The position numbers were made by a program, and so were the translations under genes. Shown here in pieces: positions 1 through 13,126 of a stretch of DNA of 64,000 nucleotides. The notes under the pieces are model-generated. The model did no database searches, was not told the origin of the DNA, and saw only the letters and a program-made list of their open reading frames with translations. Origin of the DNA: Cichorium intybus (taxonomy: Eukaryota; Streptophyta; Magnoliopsida; Asterales; Asteraceae); contig CM042012.1 in NCBI GenBank assembly GCA_023525715.1, positions 36,878,189-36,942,188 on the forward strand, read 5' to 3'. Each line of letters starts with the position of its first letter. The first letter of the stretch is position 1.

Positions 1-765
<765 letters not shown>

Positions 766-1580
766 CACTATTTATAGGCCGTGCTCAGCACGACCCATGA
801 AGGGTAGTTTGGGATGAAGGGTAGTTTGGGTATTTTCAAATGTGAAAGTAGAATGATATAACTGACTGCATTGTTCAAAGTACAATGATAGCAGAAATTA
901 AAGTATAACGTTATAATAAGGGAAAACTAAAAACTATAATGCTATTATTATATGGATTTATCAAACAAAGTACAGTGGACTAATAAGAAAAAATGGATGT
1001 TAGATTAGCAATATTGATAACCTTCACATATGAGATAAACCATTTCTGTCCCACACTCTTTGAAATCTACACTTGAACTATTTTCTTGACTAAAAAATGT
1101 AACATACACTTGAACACAAATACCTTACCAATTTATTACCATAAGATAAACTATACAAAATAAAATTAAGAACCACATTAGTAGGTAAGTAAAAATGTAA
1201 AAACCAATAATTAGGGATTTCAAGATTTAAAACCCCATGAAAACATGCCGCTCTCTCTTGCATTATTAAAATGGTATTGAGTATGTATTCACAACTTAAA
1301 TGTACTGGACCATGTAGTTTGCGGTACTTACCCCAACATAAGGCATCTCCTTCCTCTTGTTTCCTGTACAAATGAAAAACAAAGGGAAGAGTGTTTGGTT
1401 TTTCGAGGATCAACTGGATGCAAAGTAAAGGCTTGCATACATACTTTATAAACTCTAAGCTACTTGATTTAGAGTAGCACCTATCTACTTATTAAAAACA
1501 ACTGTAAATGGATATATTTATGTAAGAAATTCATTTTTTTGCATAATCATCGTGTTTAAACCTTCAAGTAACTGAAAATT

Positions 1581-3840
1581 TTATAGATCATGTCAATGCT
1601 ACATCAAATTCTTTAATGGACTTGTACTGGCACCCGCTGGAATTATAAGCACTATCTATTTCTTCAAATAGAAGAGCATGCCTACAAAAATAAAGCGAAG
1701 CAATCATAATACTCATTTTCATTCAAACACTTACCTTTTGAATATTCAACATAGCTAGAAACAAATTAAATCAACCCCAATTGAAAAGATGCCTAAGTGA
1801 TTAGATAGAAAGAAGGTAGATTTAAATCTTATTACACATAGCCACAAAGAAACCAAATAATAGAACATATTGCTATAGATGAAGAAGAAATTACCAGATA
1901 ATTAGAACTTATTTGGCTCCTTATACGGCTCTTTTGTTCGTCAATCATAAAAACCTAAAGAAAAGAAGAATAGGCTCCTATTATGTCGACAAAAAGTGTA
2001 GACTTCTATTGTTACTAAAATCGATAACACTAATCAATTTAAGCAACAAATGGAGATTTTTTTCATTAGAGTAAATATAAAAAAGAAATAAAATGTGGAA
2101 CCTCGTGAGGTATTGCAAGTTAAAAAAAATATTTAAAGAATCTATAACCTAATAGAGAACAATAATTGCAGGCTTTGGGCAAGCATATAAAAATTTGATA
2201 TCCAAAACTTGAAGTTATGCAAGCCTACAAATAACTCAAATACATATAGAAAAAGAACAATAACTATAAGCGACCTGGAAAATACAAGAGATATACAAAG
2301 AACTTTCTTAATTAACGCAAACCTTAACTTAAATGATTTTTTGAGTAGTTCCTTGTTATTGAATTGAATGATTCGAAGAAAAGAAATCTCATTTGACGTA
2401 TAGAATAAACACAAACATTTTACTAACATGACTTTCTCAAGAATTGCTCCTCGATGAGAGCAAAAAGAGTGGTCGTTTGGCAAACATCTTTAATCTGCAA
2501 AAACATCAAATATGGAATTATGGAATTTCCAGAAAATGGACTTTTTATTTCTTGTGAACAACCAAAAAAGTATTCTGAAACTCACAAAGATCATGATGCA
2601 GCACCTTACAATCACCCAAATAAAAATATCAATAAATATTAATAAAAAAAACTATATCCAAATTCCAACTATCTACAAATAACAACAATAAAAGGCTTAA
2701 ATAAAAGAAAAAATAATTTGACTGGAAATAAATGCTAGGTTTGAAGCTATCTTTTTACTGATGAGAAGTGTTAGAGCCTTCCTAGCCGATAAGTGTAAGT
2801 AAGAAGTGGGAATGTACTCCAAAGGTCTGAAATTATATTAACAGAGATAAAGCTTTGTCTTACAACAAAAACGTGCTAATTCTTACACTCATGCATTCCA
2901 CACAACCACACAAAAATGCAAATTGACTTGATGTTAAATCACTCGATTCATTCCAAGGGAGAGAATTCGAACCTTGAAATTATATTAACAGAGATAAAGC
3001 TTTGTCTTACATTATTTTGAGAAAAATATCTACCTGTAAGGAATTAGCGCTCAAAGTAGCTAATCTATCGAAACACCACCACGTCATACCACCTTACTCA
3101 GCCAGCGGCCGTGACTCTGTGTGTGTTTATGAAGGCGGCATACATAATCCGAGACAGCCAGGTGTGGAAAATCGAAAACAAATGTGTATCTATGATGAAT
3201 GATACATACATAATCTGAGATGCAAAGCTATATTTCATATTTTGTAACAGATTTTTAGGGGGTGAAGCTTCAATACATACAATAGACGATTAGGTTTGAC
3301 TGTAAAGTAGGTAAAAATAAAGGCAGCAAAGGAGAGGTGTCAATATAATGCTTTAGAAAGACGGTGTCGTAAACACAGGAGGTCGATGCAGTAAGAGATG
3401 TCCTTATGAATGAAAAATCAACAATAGACTTAATAAATCCAATACGTCTCTGATATTTGCTGTCTTCATTCTAACCCAACATTGAAGAGAAAGCTAACCG
3501 TATGAAGCCTTTTCTAACTATAATAGAAACGCCAAATTAAAAAGAATATAGAGAAGAAGAACAGTCAATCTCAGATTGATATCAATACGAAACAGCCATT
3601 GTAGAAAAAATCACCCCTGTTACATATCGCCTTTGTGGTTATCATCAAGTCTTGTATGGAGAATCCATTTAAACCCGATAATCCAGCAAATCCTTAATAA
3701 ACATGTTAAATTTAATATATCCCCAAGAGAGAATATGAATATGCAAATTTCTAATCGTAAACTCCAGGGCCTTAACTTCATACCTTTTCCTTGTTCGATG
3801 GGGATCCACTTTCATATCATGGCGTCGTTCAAATGGAAAG
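1581..3840 (-). pseudogene. possible captured or decayed spliced gene, unrecognised
   Basis: I do not recognise this gene. On the minus strand several short open blocks sit between splice-like sites. A 60-bp block at 1,895-1,954 lies between a TTTCTTTAG acceptor and a GTAATT donor and reads MIDEQKSRIRSQISSNYL. A block from 1,681 downward follows TTTTTGTAG and reads HALLFEEIDSAYNSS before a TGA. A 32-bp block near 1,330-1,361 has the borders TTTGTACAG and GTAAGT. A block near 3,786-3,838 contains MKVDPHRTRK and is followed by GTATGA. The phases do not join cleanly, so this could be decayed captured exons, a non-coding transcript or chance. Its position inside a Helitron-like element favours captured fragments. 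Confidence 0.2.
2828..3011. repeat. 37-bp exact direct repeat, 147 bp apart
   Basis: The same 37 bases occur at 2,828-2,864 and 2,975-3,011; the repeat starts TGAAATTATATTAACAG and ends CTTTGTCTTACA. The spacer between them has no recognisable gene. The pair could be the footprint of a local duplication inside the Helitron-like element. Confidence 0.9.
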
Positions 3841-4826
3841 GATGATGTTGCGGGTTGAATTACAAATTAAATTGGGTCGGTTCTGAAATCATATCCATTC
3901 GATTGGAATGATCTTCACGAATAGAATGTTGATCCCTAATGTGTGATGAACGAAATTGAATTGTGAAAGAGAAAGGGGTTCCTGAGAGAGTGTGTGCGCG
4001 ATGTAGAGGAGTTATCAATGGAAGCGGTATAGATCACATAGGGAAGGCGATGGAGGCGTTAGGGATTTATTAAAGAAGTAGCAATTGAAGCGGTATGGAT
4101 GAGACTGGAACGACGATGGCCTCGTTCTGTGGATGAGTAGGTGGCGGCCGATGGGTAGACATTTGTCCCTCTTTCTCAAGCAGCTCTATCAATGGATTAG
4201 AGAAAGGAAATTCAGGCAGGTCATTGGCACATAAAGGAGATGAAGCGGTGGGAGCTAAATGAAGGAGAAAAGCGGTGGACAGATGAATATTTCTTTCTCA
4301 CGCACCAAAAAAACTATCCTCCTCCACCATAATCGATAACAGACCTAAGTCCTAAACATGATGTAGGTAGTCGGAACAAAAAATATTTTCGGTTAGTGGA
4401 CCAGCGAAGGAGGTTGTGCCAGCGATTGGCAGAAGCAGAGCATCGATGTAGGTTGTTCACTCGCTAATTTTGTAAAGAAGAATGGTAGAAGACGAAGGTC
4501 CTCCACAGTCATAGCTTCCGATTCTCTTAATCTCAACAAATATGAAGATGAAGAACCTGCAGTATGCCAGGGGAGAAGAGAAAAAAGAAGGAAATAGTTG
4601 GTGGTACAATATCCCTCTGTCAAACATGGTGGAAGAAAGTTAGTGGTAGGATGAGCGGTGAGAAACAGGTGTCCCACGAAATGCGTATTGCGCAAGGAAA
4701 AGGGGGAAAGTATGTGAATAAATCCACAAAAATCCGAGAAAATTCTTTCAAAAATCCTTAGAAAATCTTCCAAATTTTAGAAAATTCCTAAAATATATTT
4801 TGCTTGAATTCAAAGACTACCGGCTT

Positions 4827-4829
<3 letters not shown>

Positions 4830-4918
<89 letters not shown>
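4830..4918. repeat. (TA)n microsatellite, right part
   Basis: About 89 bp of TA repeat starting immediately after the putative Helitron 5' terminus. It matches the run that ends at 760. Confidence 0.95.
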
Positions 4919-4920
<2 letters not shown>

Positions 4921-5369
4921 CAAAGCATATTGACAATGATTAATACCATATAATTAGGTTGACACAAGTTATTAACATTTTAGTAAGTTAATGATAGTTT
5001 GTGCATGCAAATGATAAGGGTACTTTATGTACATGTTAGTGAAATATAGAGAAATGAAGAGGCCATGCGACAATCCATATTTGAGATCATGTAAGTCGAG
5101 TTATACAGCACCAAATTAAGTGATTCTTGAACCTAAAATGTAGCCAAGAAAACAAGGAATATATAGCAAAAAAAATAATAATAATAACCCATTTGGAGTT
5201 TATATGCAAAGTTTTGAAGGTTTAAGTTGGTAGCAGATTTACCCATAATGTTGTTAAATGTTGACCAACTTTGACTTCGTGGGTTGACTTGTTGACCACA
5301 AGTTTAAATAGGAAAAACCCCACATTTTCCTTTCATTTATCATTTATCGATCCTATAGTAAAATCTTAT
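4919..5369. other. intergenic, no gene seen
   Basis: AT-rich sequence without a supported open frame or element terminus. It separates the TA array from the broken 3' edge of the copia element on the minus strand. Confidence 0.6.
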
Positions 5370-5399
5370 GGGACTCAACTCATTCTATCCAGTTCTTCA

Positions 5400-6273
5400 C
5401 TAGTACTAGGACATTGATCTTTACTTAATTTTGTGCCATGTTGCATGGGTATAAACCCTTTCTTAGAGTCATGCATCTTGAATTTCATCAAAATCTTATC
5501 CAAGTATGTACTCTGACTAAGTCCTATTAAATGATTTGATCTATCTCTATAGATCCTTAAACCAAGTATATATGTTGCGTTTACTAAAGTCCTTCACAGT
5601 GAAACATTTCCCAAGCCAAGTCTTCACACTTTGTAATGCTAGGATATCATTTCCTATAAGTAGTATGTCATCAACATACAATACTAGGAAGAATACAACA
5701 CTCCCACTAACTTCACATAAACACATGACTCATCTTGGCTTCTTGAAAATCCAAACTCTTTGAAATTCCCATGAAAACAAGGATTCTAGCTGCGAGATGC
5801 TTGTTTTAGTCCATAGATAGATCTCTCAAGCTTACACACTCTATTTAGATATTTAGCATGTATAAAACTCTCTGGTTATGCCATATACACATCCTTTTTA
5901 AGTTTTCTATTAAGTAAGCGGTCTTTGCATCCATTTTGCATATCTCATAATCATAAAATGTAGCTATGGCAAGCAATATCCTAATGGATTTAATATTAGC
6001 CACTGGTGAGAAGGTTTCCTTATAATCAACCCCTTGAGTTTGCATATAACCCTTCGCAACCAGTCTAGCTTTGAATGTGTGTACATTCCCATCTATATCA
6101 GTCTTCTTCTTGAAGATCCATTTACACCTAATGATTTTAAGGCCAGATGTATGATCAACCAAATTCCAAACTTGATTATCATACATGGACTGAATCTCAC
6201 TATCCATAGCCTCTTTCCATTTGGTAGCCTCTGGGTCCACCATCGCTTCCTTATAGTTGGATGACTCATCCAC
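5400..6273 (-). pseudogene. copia reverse transcriptase, partial
   Basis: The open part (5,845-6,273) begins with KEAMDSEIQSMYDNQVWNLV and includes KWIFKKKTDIDGN and FKARLVAKGYMQTQGVDY, the standard start of copia reverse transcriptase. It then reads FSPVANIKSIRILLAIA. The catalytic motif YVDDILL is in a second frame at about 5,667-5,678 (minus strand), so at least one frameshift or stop lies between. Coding similarity fades around 5,370 before RNase H. The sequence would copy element RNA into DNA if intact; it is a relic here. Confidence 0.85.
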
Positions 6274-6833
6274 ACTAACTAGTCTTTTCCTAATCAGCGT
6301 GTCACCTTCAGTAATATGAAAACCATAAAACTTGGGAGGGTGGCTAAATATATTGGATATGCGAAGAAGAGGCAGGGATACGTCAGTTTCCTCATCATGT
6401 GGTTCATCCTCTGGTTGAGTGCTAGTGTCTACTATAAGTTCTTCATTGGTTGATTCTTGAATCTCTTCAAGATCAATCTTGCTCCTACTTTGGATATGAA
6501 CTCCCTTTCAAAAAAGACTCCCTTCGAGCCACAAACACCTTGTTCTCAAAAGGCTTGAAAACAAGTATACAAAAGTATTTCGAGGATAACCAATGAAGTG
6601 TCACTTCTCTGATCTGGGTTCTAGTTTGACATGGGCCTGGCGACAAACAAATACTTCACAACCCCAGACTTTCACATGAGCTAGTGAGGGACGAACCCCA
6701 CTCCCCATCTTAAAGGGTGTTTTTGCAATCTTCTTAGTTGGTACAAGGTTTAAGATATGAGCGGCTGTCTCTAGGACATAACCCCGGAAGCTTATTGGAA
6801 GTGTATCTTGACTCATCATGGATCGAACCGTAT

Positions 6834-7193
6834 CTAATAGTTTTTGACTTTTCTATCAGAAACACCATTATGTTGTGGTATTTTGAGAGGAGACAACTGT
6901 GATACTATTCCATAGTTCCTAAGATGTTTGTAGAATTCAAAACTTAGATATTCTCCACCCCTATCAGATCGGAGCATCTTGATTTTCTTACCTAGTTGAT
7001 TTTCTACTTCGTTTTGAAACTCTTTGAACACTCCAAAAGTTTCTGACATATGTTTAATCAAATAAACATAACAATATCTACTGAAATAATCAGTAAGTGT
7101 AATGAAGTATCGTTCATCGTGCCTTGTGGCGAATCTGAACGGTCCATACACGTCTGTGTGGATAAGATTCAACAAATCCTTGCCTCTTTTCAC
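6834..7193 (-). pseudogene. copia integrase core fragment
   Basis: This 119-residue open stretch carries HTDVYGPF (first catalytic Asp) and SDRGGEYLS (second catalytic Asp). The third motif reads HNGVSDRKV, where the family normally has a catalytic Glu at the Asp after VS. Integrase inserts the cDNA copy into the genome; this one is cut by stops on both sides and has an altered third catalytic position. The frame at 6,601-6,819 (ILNLVPTKK, VWGCEVFV) continues the integrase C-terminal region after a break. Confidence 0.85.
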
Positions 7194-7835
7194 AGCTTCC
7201 TATGAATGGTGATTTTTTCATCTTTCCAAGTAAGAAATATTCACATACTTCATCCGACTTTAAGTCAAATGATTCCAAGATTCTGTCTGATTAGAGCTTG
7301 GCAATGCATTTCTTGTTTATATGGCCTACAAGATAGTGTCACAAACACGATTTATCCAATACACCTTCAGATGAATCAACATTTAAGATCATATTATTAT
7401 TCTTACTTACGCAAACAACATTTTTATATATACCATTGCAAGGACTAGCTTTGAAACAAAAAACCCATGCTTATAAACTAAAATATCTCCATTATCATTA
7501 TTAAAAGCAAAACAAAAACCATCCTTAAACAATGTGTAAAATGAAATAATCTTTTGCGTCGCTTCTGGCGAGTAGCAACAATCTAATAATCTAACTAAAA
7601 CACCACTAGTTAGCATGAACTTGTAGCCCCAATCCTTGTAACAGCGGCAGTATGTCTGTTTCCCATGATTAGGTTGAGCTCCTCATGCTTCAGCTTCCTA
7701 CTTTCCTAAGACCCTACATATTAGCGCAAATGTGAGTACCACACATGTATCAAGGACCCAAGAATTGGAAGTTGTTGTACTATGGAGTTCAATCATAAAT
7801 ATATGTAAGGAGCCAGACTCATTGACCTTTTTTTT

Positions 7836-8728
7836 TCAAATCCTTAATATATTTTGGGCATTTACGTTTCCAATGTCCATTTTGCTAGTAGTAGAAACAT
7901 ATAGTCTCATTCGGGTTACTGATGGGAGCTTTATCAGAGTCAACATTTCTTTTAAGGCATTGGTTAGACTGTCTAACATTTGTCTTTCCTTTTCCCTTGG
8001 GATGAGAAACTTTCTTCTTTTTATCACCACCATGATGAATGTCCAATACAGGAGCGATGGAGCTTGAGCCTCAAGTTTTCATCATACTCGTTTTGGTAGT
8101 TTTCAGCATGTCATGTAGCTCTATCAAGTTCTTATCCAGGTTGTTCATGTTATAGTTCATAATGTACTATTTCTGTGAACCAGAAAGTGAGTTAAGTACC
8201 ATATCAATGGCTACCTCATTTGGAAGTTGGACACCGAGATTCTCCAATCTGTCTATGTACGATTTCATTTTTTGAACATGAGTACACATAGATCCTCCTT
8301 ATTGAAGTTTACATGCCATGGGGGATTTTACGATATCAAATCGTTCTTGCCTTGCCTACTCCTGAAACATTTCTCTGAGCTGGTAATTGATGTCATAAAC
8401 CCTAGCTTTCTTAAAGCTCTTTTGGAGCTCAGAGGACATGGTCGCTAACATAAGGCAAGCAACCTTATTCGACTCAGTGTTTATCATAAGTATCGATCTG
8501 TTCTTCGGTAGCATTGTCAGTGAGTTCGGGGATATCCTCATCAAGAACATACTATTTGTTCTCGTGCCTTAGGGTGATCATTAAGGCACAGATCCAATAA
8601 AGATAATTGGGTCCCCTGAGTTTCTCCCTTAACAGTACGAAGAGCAGTGAGAAGTTTGAGGGAGGTGGTGGTGAAGGAGGAAACGAAGGAGGAGGAGTAG
8701 AGTTTGAATTTGGATTTGCAGCAGACAT
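7836..8728 (-). pseudogene. copia gag with broken zinc knuckle
   Basis: The frame opens with ATG at 8,728. A Ser/Pro-rich start is followed by GPNYLYWICALMITLRH, typical of copia gag N-termini. Further down come SYIDRLENLGVQLPNE and, near 7,870-7,905, a zinc knuckle in which CFYY, a stop and QNGHWKRKCPKY are seen. The second cysteine of the CCHC motif is lost and a TAG interrupts it. Several other stops occur along the frame. In an active element the product would be the capsid/nucleocapsid polyprotein that packages the RNA. Confidence 0.8.
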
Positions 8729-9585
<857 letters not shown>

Positions 9586-9744
9586 ATCGTGTTTGTGGAC
9601 CAAGACTATGACTTCACCAAAATTTTGATTGTGGGCTAAAAATATAATAAACAAAAGTTGTTCATTTTTCTACGCTATGCCGTGTTGGATATAGGACTAA
9701 AAGCTGAACTTTTAATAAAAAAATACTTCACTTTTGGTCTATTG

Positions 9745-9945
9745 CAGTTTTAAAACCACGTCATTTCATTGTGCGGTTTAAAAACTGAAACCGCACCACT
9801 TGAAATCACACCGTTGGAAAAACCGCAAAACCGCACCACTTGAAAAACCGTATTTTGCGGTTTTAAAATTACAAAAAACGATACATGACGTTTGCGGTTT
9901 GGTTTTGGTCTAAAATCGCACCAACCCGCACCATGCTCACCCCTA
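9745..9945. mobile_element. hAT-like MITE relic (one terminus)
   Basis: The segment is built from repeated words such as CCGCACCACTTGAAA and GCGGTTTT and ends ATGCTCACCCCTA. Many plant hAT-type MITEs end in TAGGGGTGAGCA in inverted form. A matching left terminus and an 8-bp target duplication were not found, so the left edge is approximate. Confidence 0.4.
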
Positions 9946-9978
9946 CTAGATGGCGATGCTATCTAGGAGATAGCGACG

Positions 9979-12335
9979 TGTAACATCCTTAATTTGGGGC
10001 AAAAAGTTTAATAATTAAAATAAAATAAAACTTAAATAACCATAATAATTAATATCAATAAATAAAATGAGAAGTTATAATCTAGAAGAGATATGTGTTC
10101 TAGGGTAAATATTGTGGGTAAAAATGGAATTTACCATGGGGGTTCTAGAATAAGGACTTATTTGCAAATTAGAGTCCTAAAAGTGGTGGGGAGGTACTAC
10201 TTAGTAAATAGGAAAGAGTTAATGTGCTGGAGGGACTAGATTGCAAAATAAAGGAAAATTAAGGTTCTAGTTGGGGAAAACCCCCACACTCTCTTCATTT
10301 TCATGATTTTGAAGGAAGGGAGAGGGCTAGAGGCGATTTCAAGGTGGATTCAAAAGGAGAAGCTCTTTTCCAGCAAGATCTAAGTGATTACATCAACTCC
10401 TAGAAGATCTAAGGTAAGAAATCTAGTGTTCATGTTGGAAACCCACTTTTGGGGGTGATTTGAGTATGAAATTTGAGTTGATGTGTGGGGGAGATGAAAT
10501 CTATGATCCTAATGGGTTTTATAATGAATTCTAGTAGTTATTCTTCAATAATTTGATTATTATATATTTGGAGAACCATTGAGGATGCTTGTTGATTCAT
10601 ATGAACCCTAACTTTTGGGGAAAACTCATCTATGGGTAAACCCTTGATGATTGGATTAACTCTAATCCTTTAATGTGTTTCTATGAAGAGCTTGAGTGAT
10701 TCCTAATGATCCCAAGTCATAGGAAGAAGGAATTCCCCTAGCTGTTGGTCAATTGTAAGAATGGAATTGGGTATTCCATGGTTCAAGCTTATAGAGTGAA
10801 GTTGTGATCATGGCATGTAATTGATTCATTTGAAATGTTATTGGGTAGTTTAATTGAGTCTAATGATGTATAATTTGGGTTGGAATAATGTCCTTTTGAT
10901 GTCTATGAGTTTAGAGAAGTGTTAGAACTTGAATTGGGTCAAAAAGGGGTGAAAATGACCAAAAACGGAGCTGCAGCAGGTCGTAACACGACTCGTGTTA
11001 TAGAACATGACCCGTGCTGTCAAAAGGATTTACACGACCCGTGTTTCCAAAACACGACCTGTGTAAGTTTCTGTCCAGATTTGGCACTTTTTGGGTTTGA
11101 GCCTTATGGTTTGAGCTTTGGGGGCTAAGGCTTAAGCCCACTTCTAGACAATGTTTAGCTAATATTTTACACTCATTAGTGAAGTTAAACTAGTCATAGA
11201 GTCATGAGTAATGATTAAATATTATTTCTTGTAGGAGGGGAGTAATTGAAGTTGAAGCAAGGAAGTAGCATCTTTCATAGAGAATTAAGGAAGGTGAGTT
11301 ACCGGGAGTACACATCCCTCTTCTAACTCTTGTGTGTGTTTTATTTTATTTTCATGCATACTTCTTATGTGCTAATTGTTGCATAAATCCTATGTGTGCA
11401 TGGCATTAAAAGAGTTATTTCAAAGAAGTTTTCAAATAAAAGTATTCATGTAGTTTTGAAAGATGTTTTGGGCATTCCTTTGTGCATTGCATTGCATATA
11501 GGATGGGTTGACCGTGAGACTCCTAAAGATGACTTATGATGTTTTAGGCTTGATAGCCACCTTATGATGTTATACCCATGTAGAGGGCCCTTGGGCTGGA
11601 TAGCCACCCTCAATGATGTCTTGGGATTGTTTCCGCCAATAGGAAACCACATGAGGGAGTTGCTACCCCTCATGAGGCTAGTGTGATGGCCATTAGTCTT
11701 AGTTTAACCCATACGAGGATCAAGTACTATGCTTTGTGCGTTTACTTGTGAACTTAGGTGGGTGCCATTGGGGTGAGATGGACTTTTATGAGGTGGACAT
11801 GGGTTGGGATAGTTGCATTGCATTTGCATATCATGACTGTCTATTTTGAGAAATCTTTATGATGTTTTTATACAAATCTTAAGCGTGTGAAGAAACTATT
11901 TTTGGAGGTTGTCTCGAGTGTTAAGGTTATCCTTTCACTCATAATGAGGTAACCTCAGGTAACTCACTAGGCATTTCCAATTGCCTAACTGTTTTGATGT
12001 GTACTCAGGTTAAGGATAGGAACTTGAGGTGAGGCGAGGACATTTAGAAGACCATGGAGTGTGTGGCCATTTGGACCATGTTATGTTACTTGAATTATGC
12101 TAACGTTCTTTACTCTGTCAATATTCTTTTCACCTGTTAACATTCTTTACACTGTCAACATTCTTTACATATGCTAACCTTCTTCATGCTGTTAATAGTC
12201 CGTAACAACTTCTTGCATGTGACATTTCTGGTGTGGTGTGCTATGATATTTCAATAGAGAGAAAATTGTTAGGTAGGGATCGTATCATAGAAAAAGAGAA
12301 AGGAAAGGATATAATGTGATGCAGAGGCAATATGG
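9979..12335 (+). mobile_element. probable Ty3/gypsy solo LTR
   Basis: The segment starts TGTAACATCC, a common start for plant gypsy LTRs. It contains near-palindromic ACACGACCCGTGT-type words (about 10,985-11,065) and a run of degenerate AACATTCTTTACAC units near 12,110-12,200. No primer-binding site, gag or pol follows, so a solo LTR is likely. The word GCGACG lies at both edges (9,973-9,978 and 12,336-12,341) and might be a target duplication. The right end does not finish in CA, however, so that border is uncertain. The small open frames at 10,919 and 11,446 look non-coding. Confidence 0.5.
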
Positions 12336-12680
12336 GCGACGCCTTTAGTGACAATTAGCAACAACGACGTAAATGCTATTGGCAACAACACAGTTAGTAA
12401 CAATCACATTACCGACGATTGTGACATTAACATCGACAACAATAAGGGCGGCATGTATTAAAGGCGACATCAAAACATAAGGGGAAAACATCACATACTC
12501 TTTTTCATGGGCAATAGCGACAACAATAGAGCCGAAATAGGCAATAACGGTAACGGGTTAACTAGCATTAGCAACAACGATATTAATTATGGCGACATAT
12601 AAGAGGCGACATGAAAAACATGAAAAAACATCTCTTTTTCATGGACAATTGTGATGATTCAATATGGATGACATATCTAG
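12336..12680. repeat. degenerate tandem repeats rich in GCGACA and GCAACAACGA
   Basis: About two and a half diverged units share GGCAATA, GCAACAACGA, AGGCGACAT and ACTCTTTTTCATGG, with a spacing of roughly 130-170 bp. No coding is seen. Similar GCGAC-type sequence occurs just left of the solo LTR at 9,946-9,978, so the LTR may have inserted into this repeat. Confidence 0.5.
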
Positions 12681-12710
12681 ATATCGCCTATCGCCCTTCT
12701 ATGTCACCCC

Positions 12711-12851
12711 TAGGGATGGACATTTGACTGGAACTGGAACTGGAACTGGAACTGGAACTGGAACTGGAACTGGAGTATTCGGTTCAATTTCCGATTATTG
12801 TTTCTTACAAAATCGGTTTTCGGTCCGGATCCGAACCCGTGCTCATCCCTA
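12711..12851. mobile_element. short hAT-like MITE with (ACTGGA)8
   Basis: The ends TAGGGATGGACA and GTGCTCATCCCTA are near inverted repeats. Inside are eight exact copies of the hexamer ACTGGA (12,727-12,774). No convincing 8-bp target duplication was found. It lies about 275 bp upstream of the Msp1-like start codon and so within its promoter region. Confidence 0.5.
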
Positions 12852-13126
12852 CTCCTATTACGGTCACAACTATTGGCCAGATTCGTGCGAGATTCTACCA
12901 TGGTTGTTAAATATTTACGTTGTGAACATAATTTTTAAAAAAAATTATTTTTTATTTTTCATAACTCAAGAAAGAGAGGAAAATGCAAGGCCGATTAGAT
13001 CAGCACACGTGGGCGTTGCATTGTCCCCAAATAAAAACGGGTTCCGCGAGAACACACCAAATCCAACACGAGAAGCAGCCCACTATAACTTAGACGGGAA
13101 GGAACGGAACGAAAGAGTCGGAAGAG

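Larger units (their letters stand above)
5370..8728 (-). mobile_element. Ty1/copia retrotransposon, 3'-truncated and degenerate
   Basis: On the minus strand the order is gag, integrase, reverse transcriptase, which is the copia order. Gag starts at 8,728 and similarity runs to about 5,370, shortly after the reverse transcriptase core. RNase H, polypurine tract and 3' LTR are missing. No primer-binding site complementary to initiator tRNA-Met was found upstream of gag, and no LTR pair was identified. Many in-frame stops show that the element is old and inactive. Confidence 0.85.

Noticed and set aside
6034..6264. Plus-strand frames overlapping the minus copia element
   Set aside because: They are shadows of the reverse transcriptase frame and have no recognisable features of their own.
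9973..12341. GCGACG as a certain target duplication of the solo LTR
   Set aside because: The right border does not end in CA, and GCGAC words are common in the flanking repeat, so the match may be chance.
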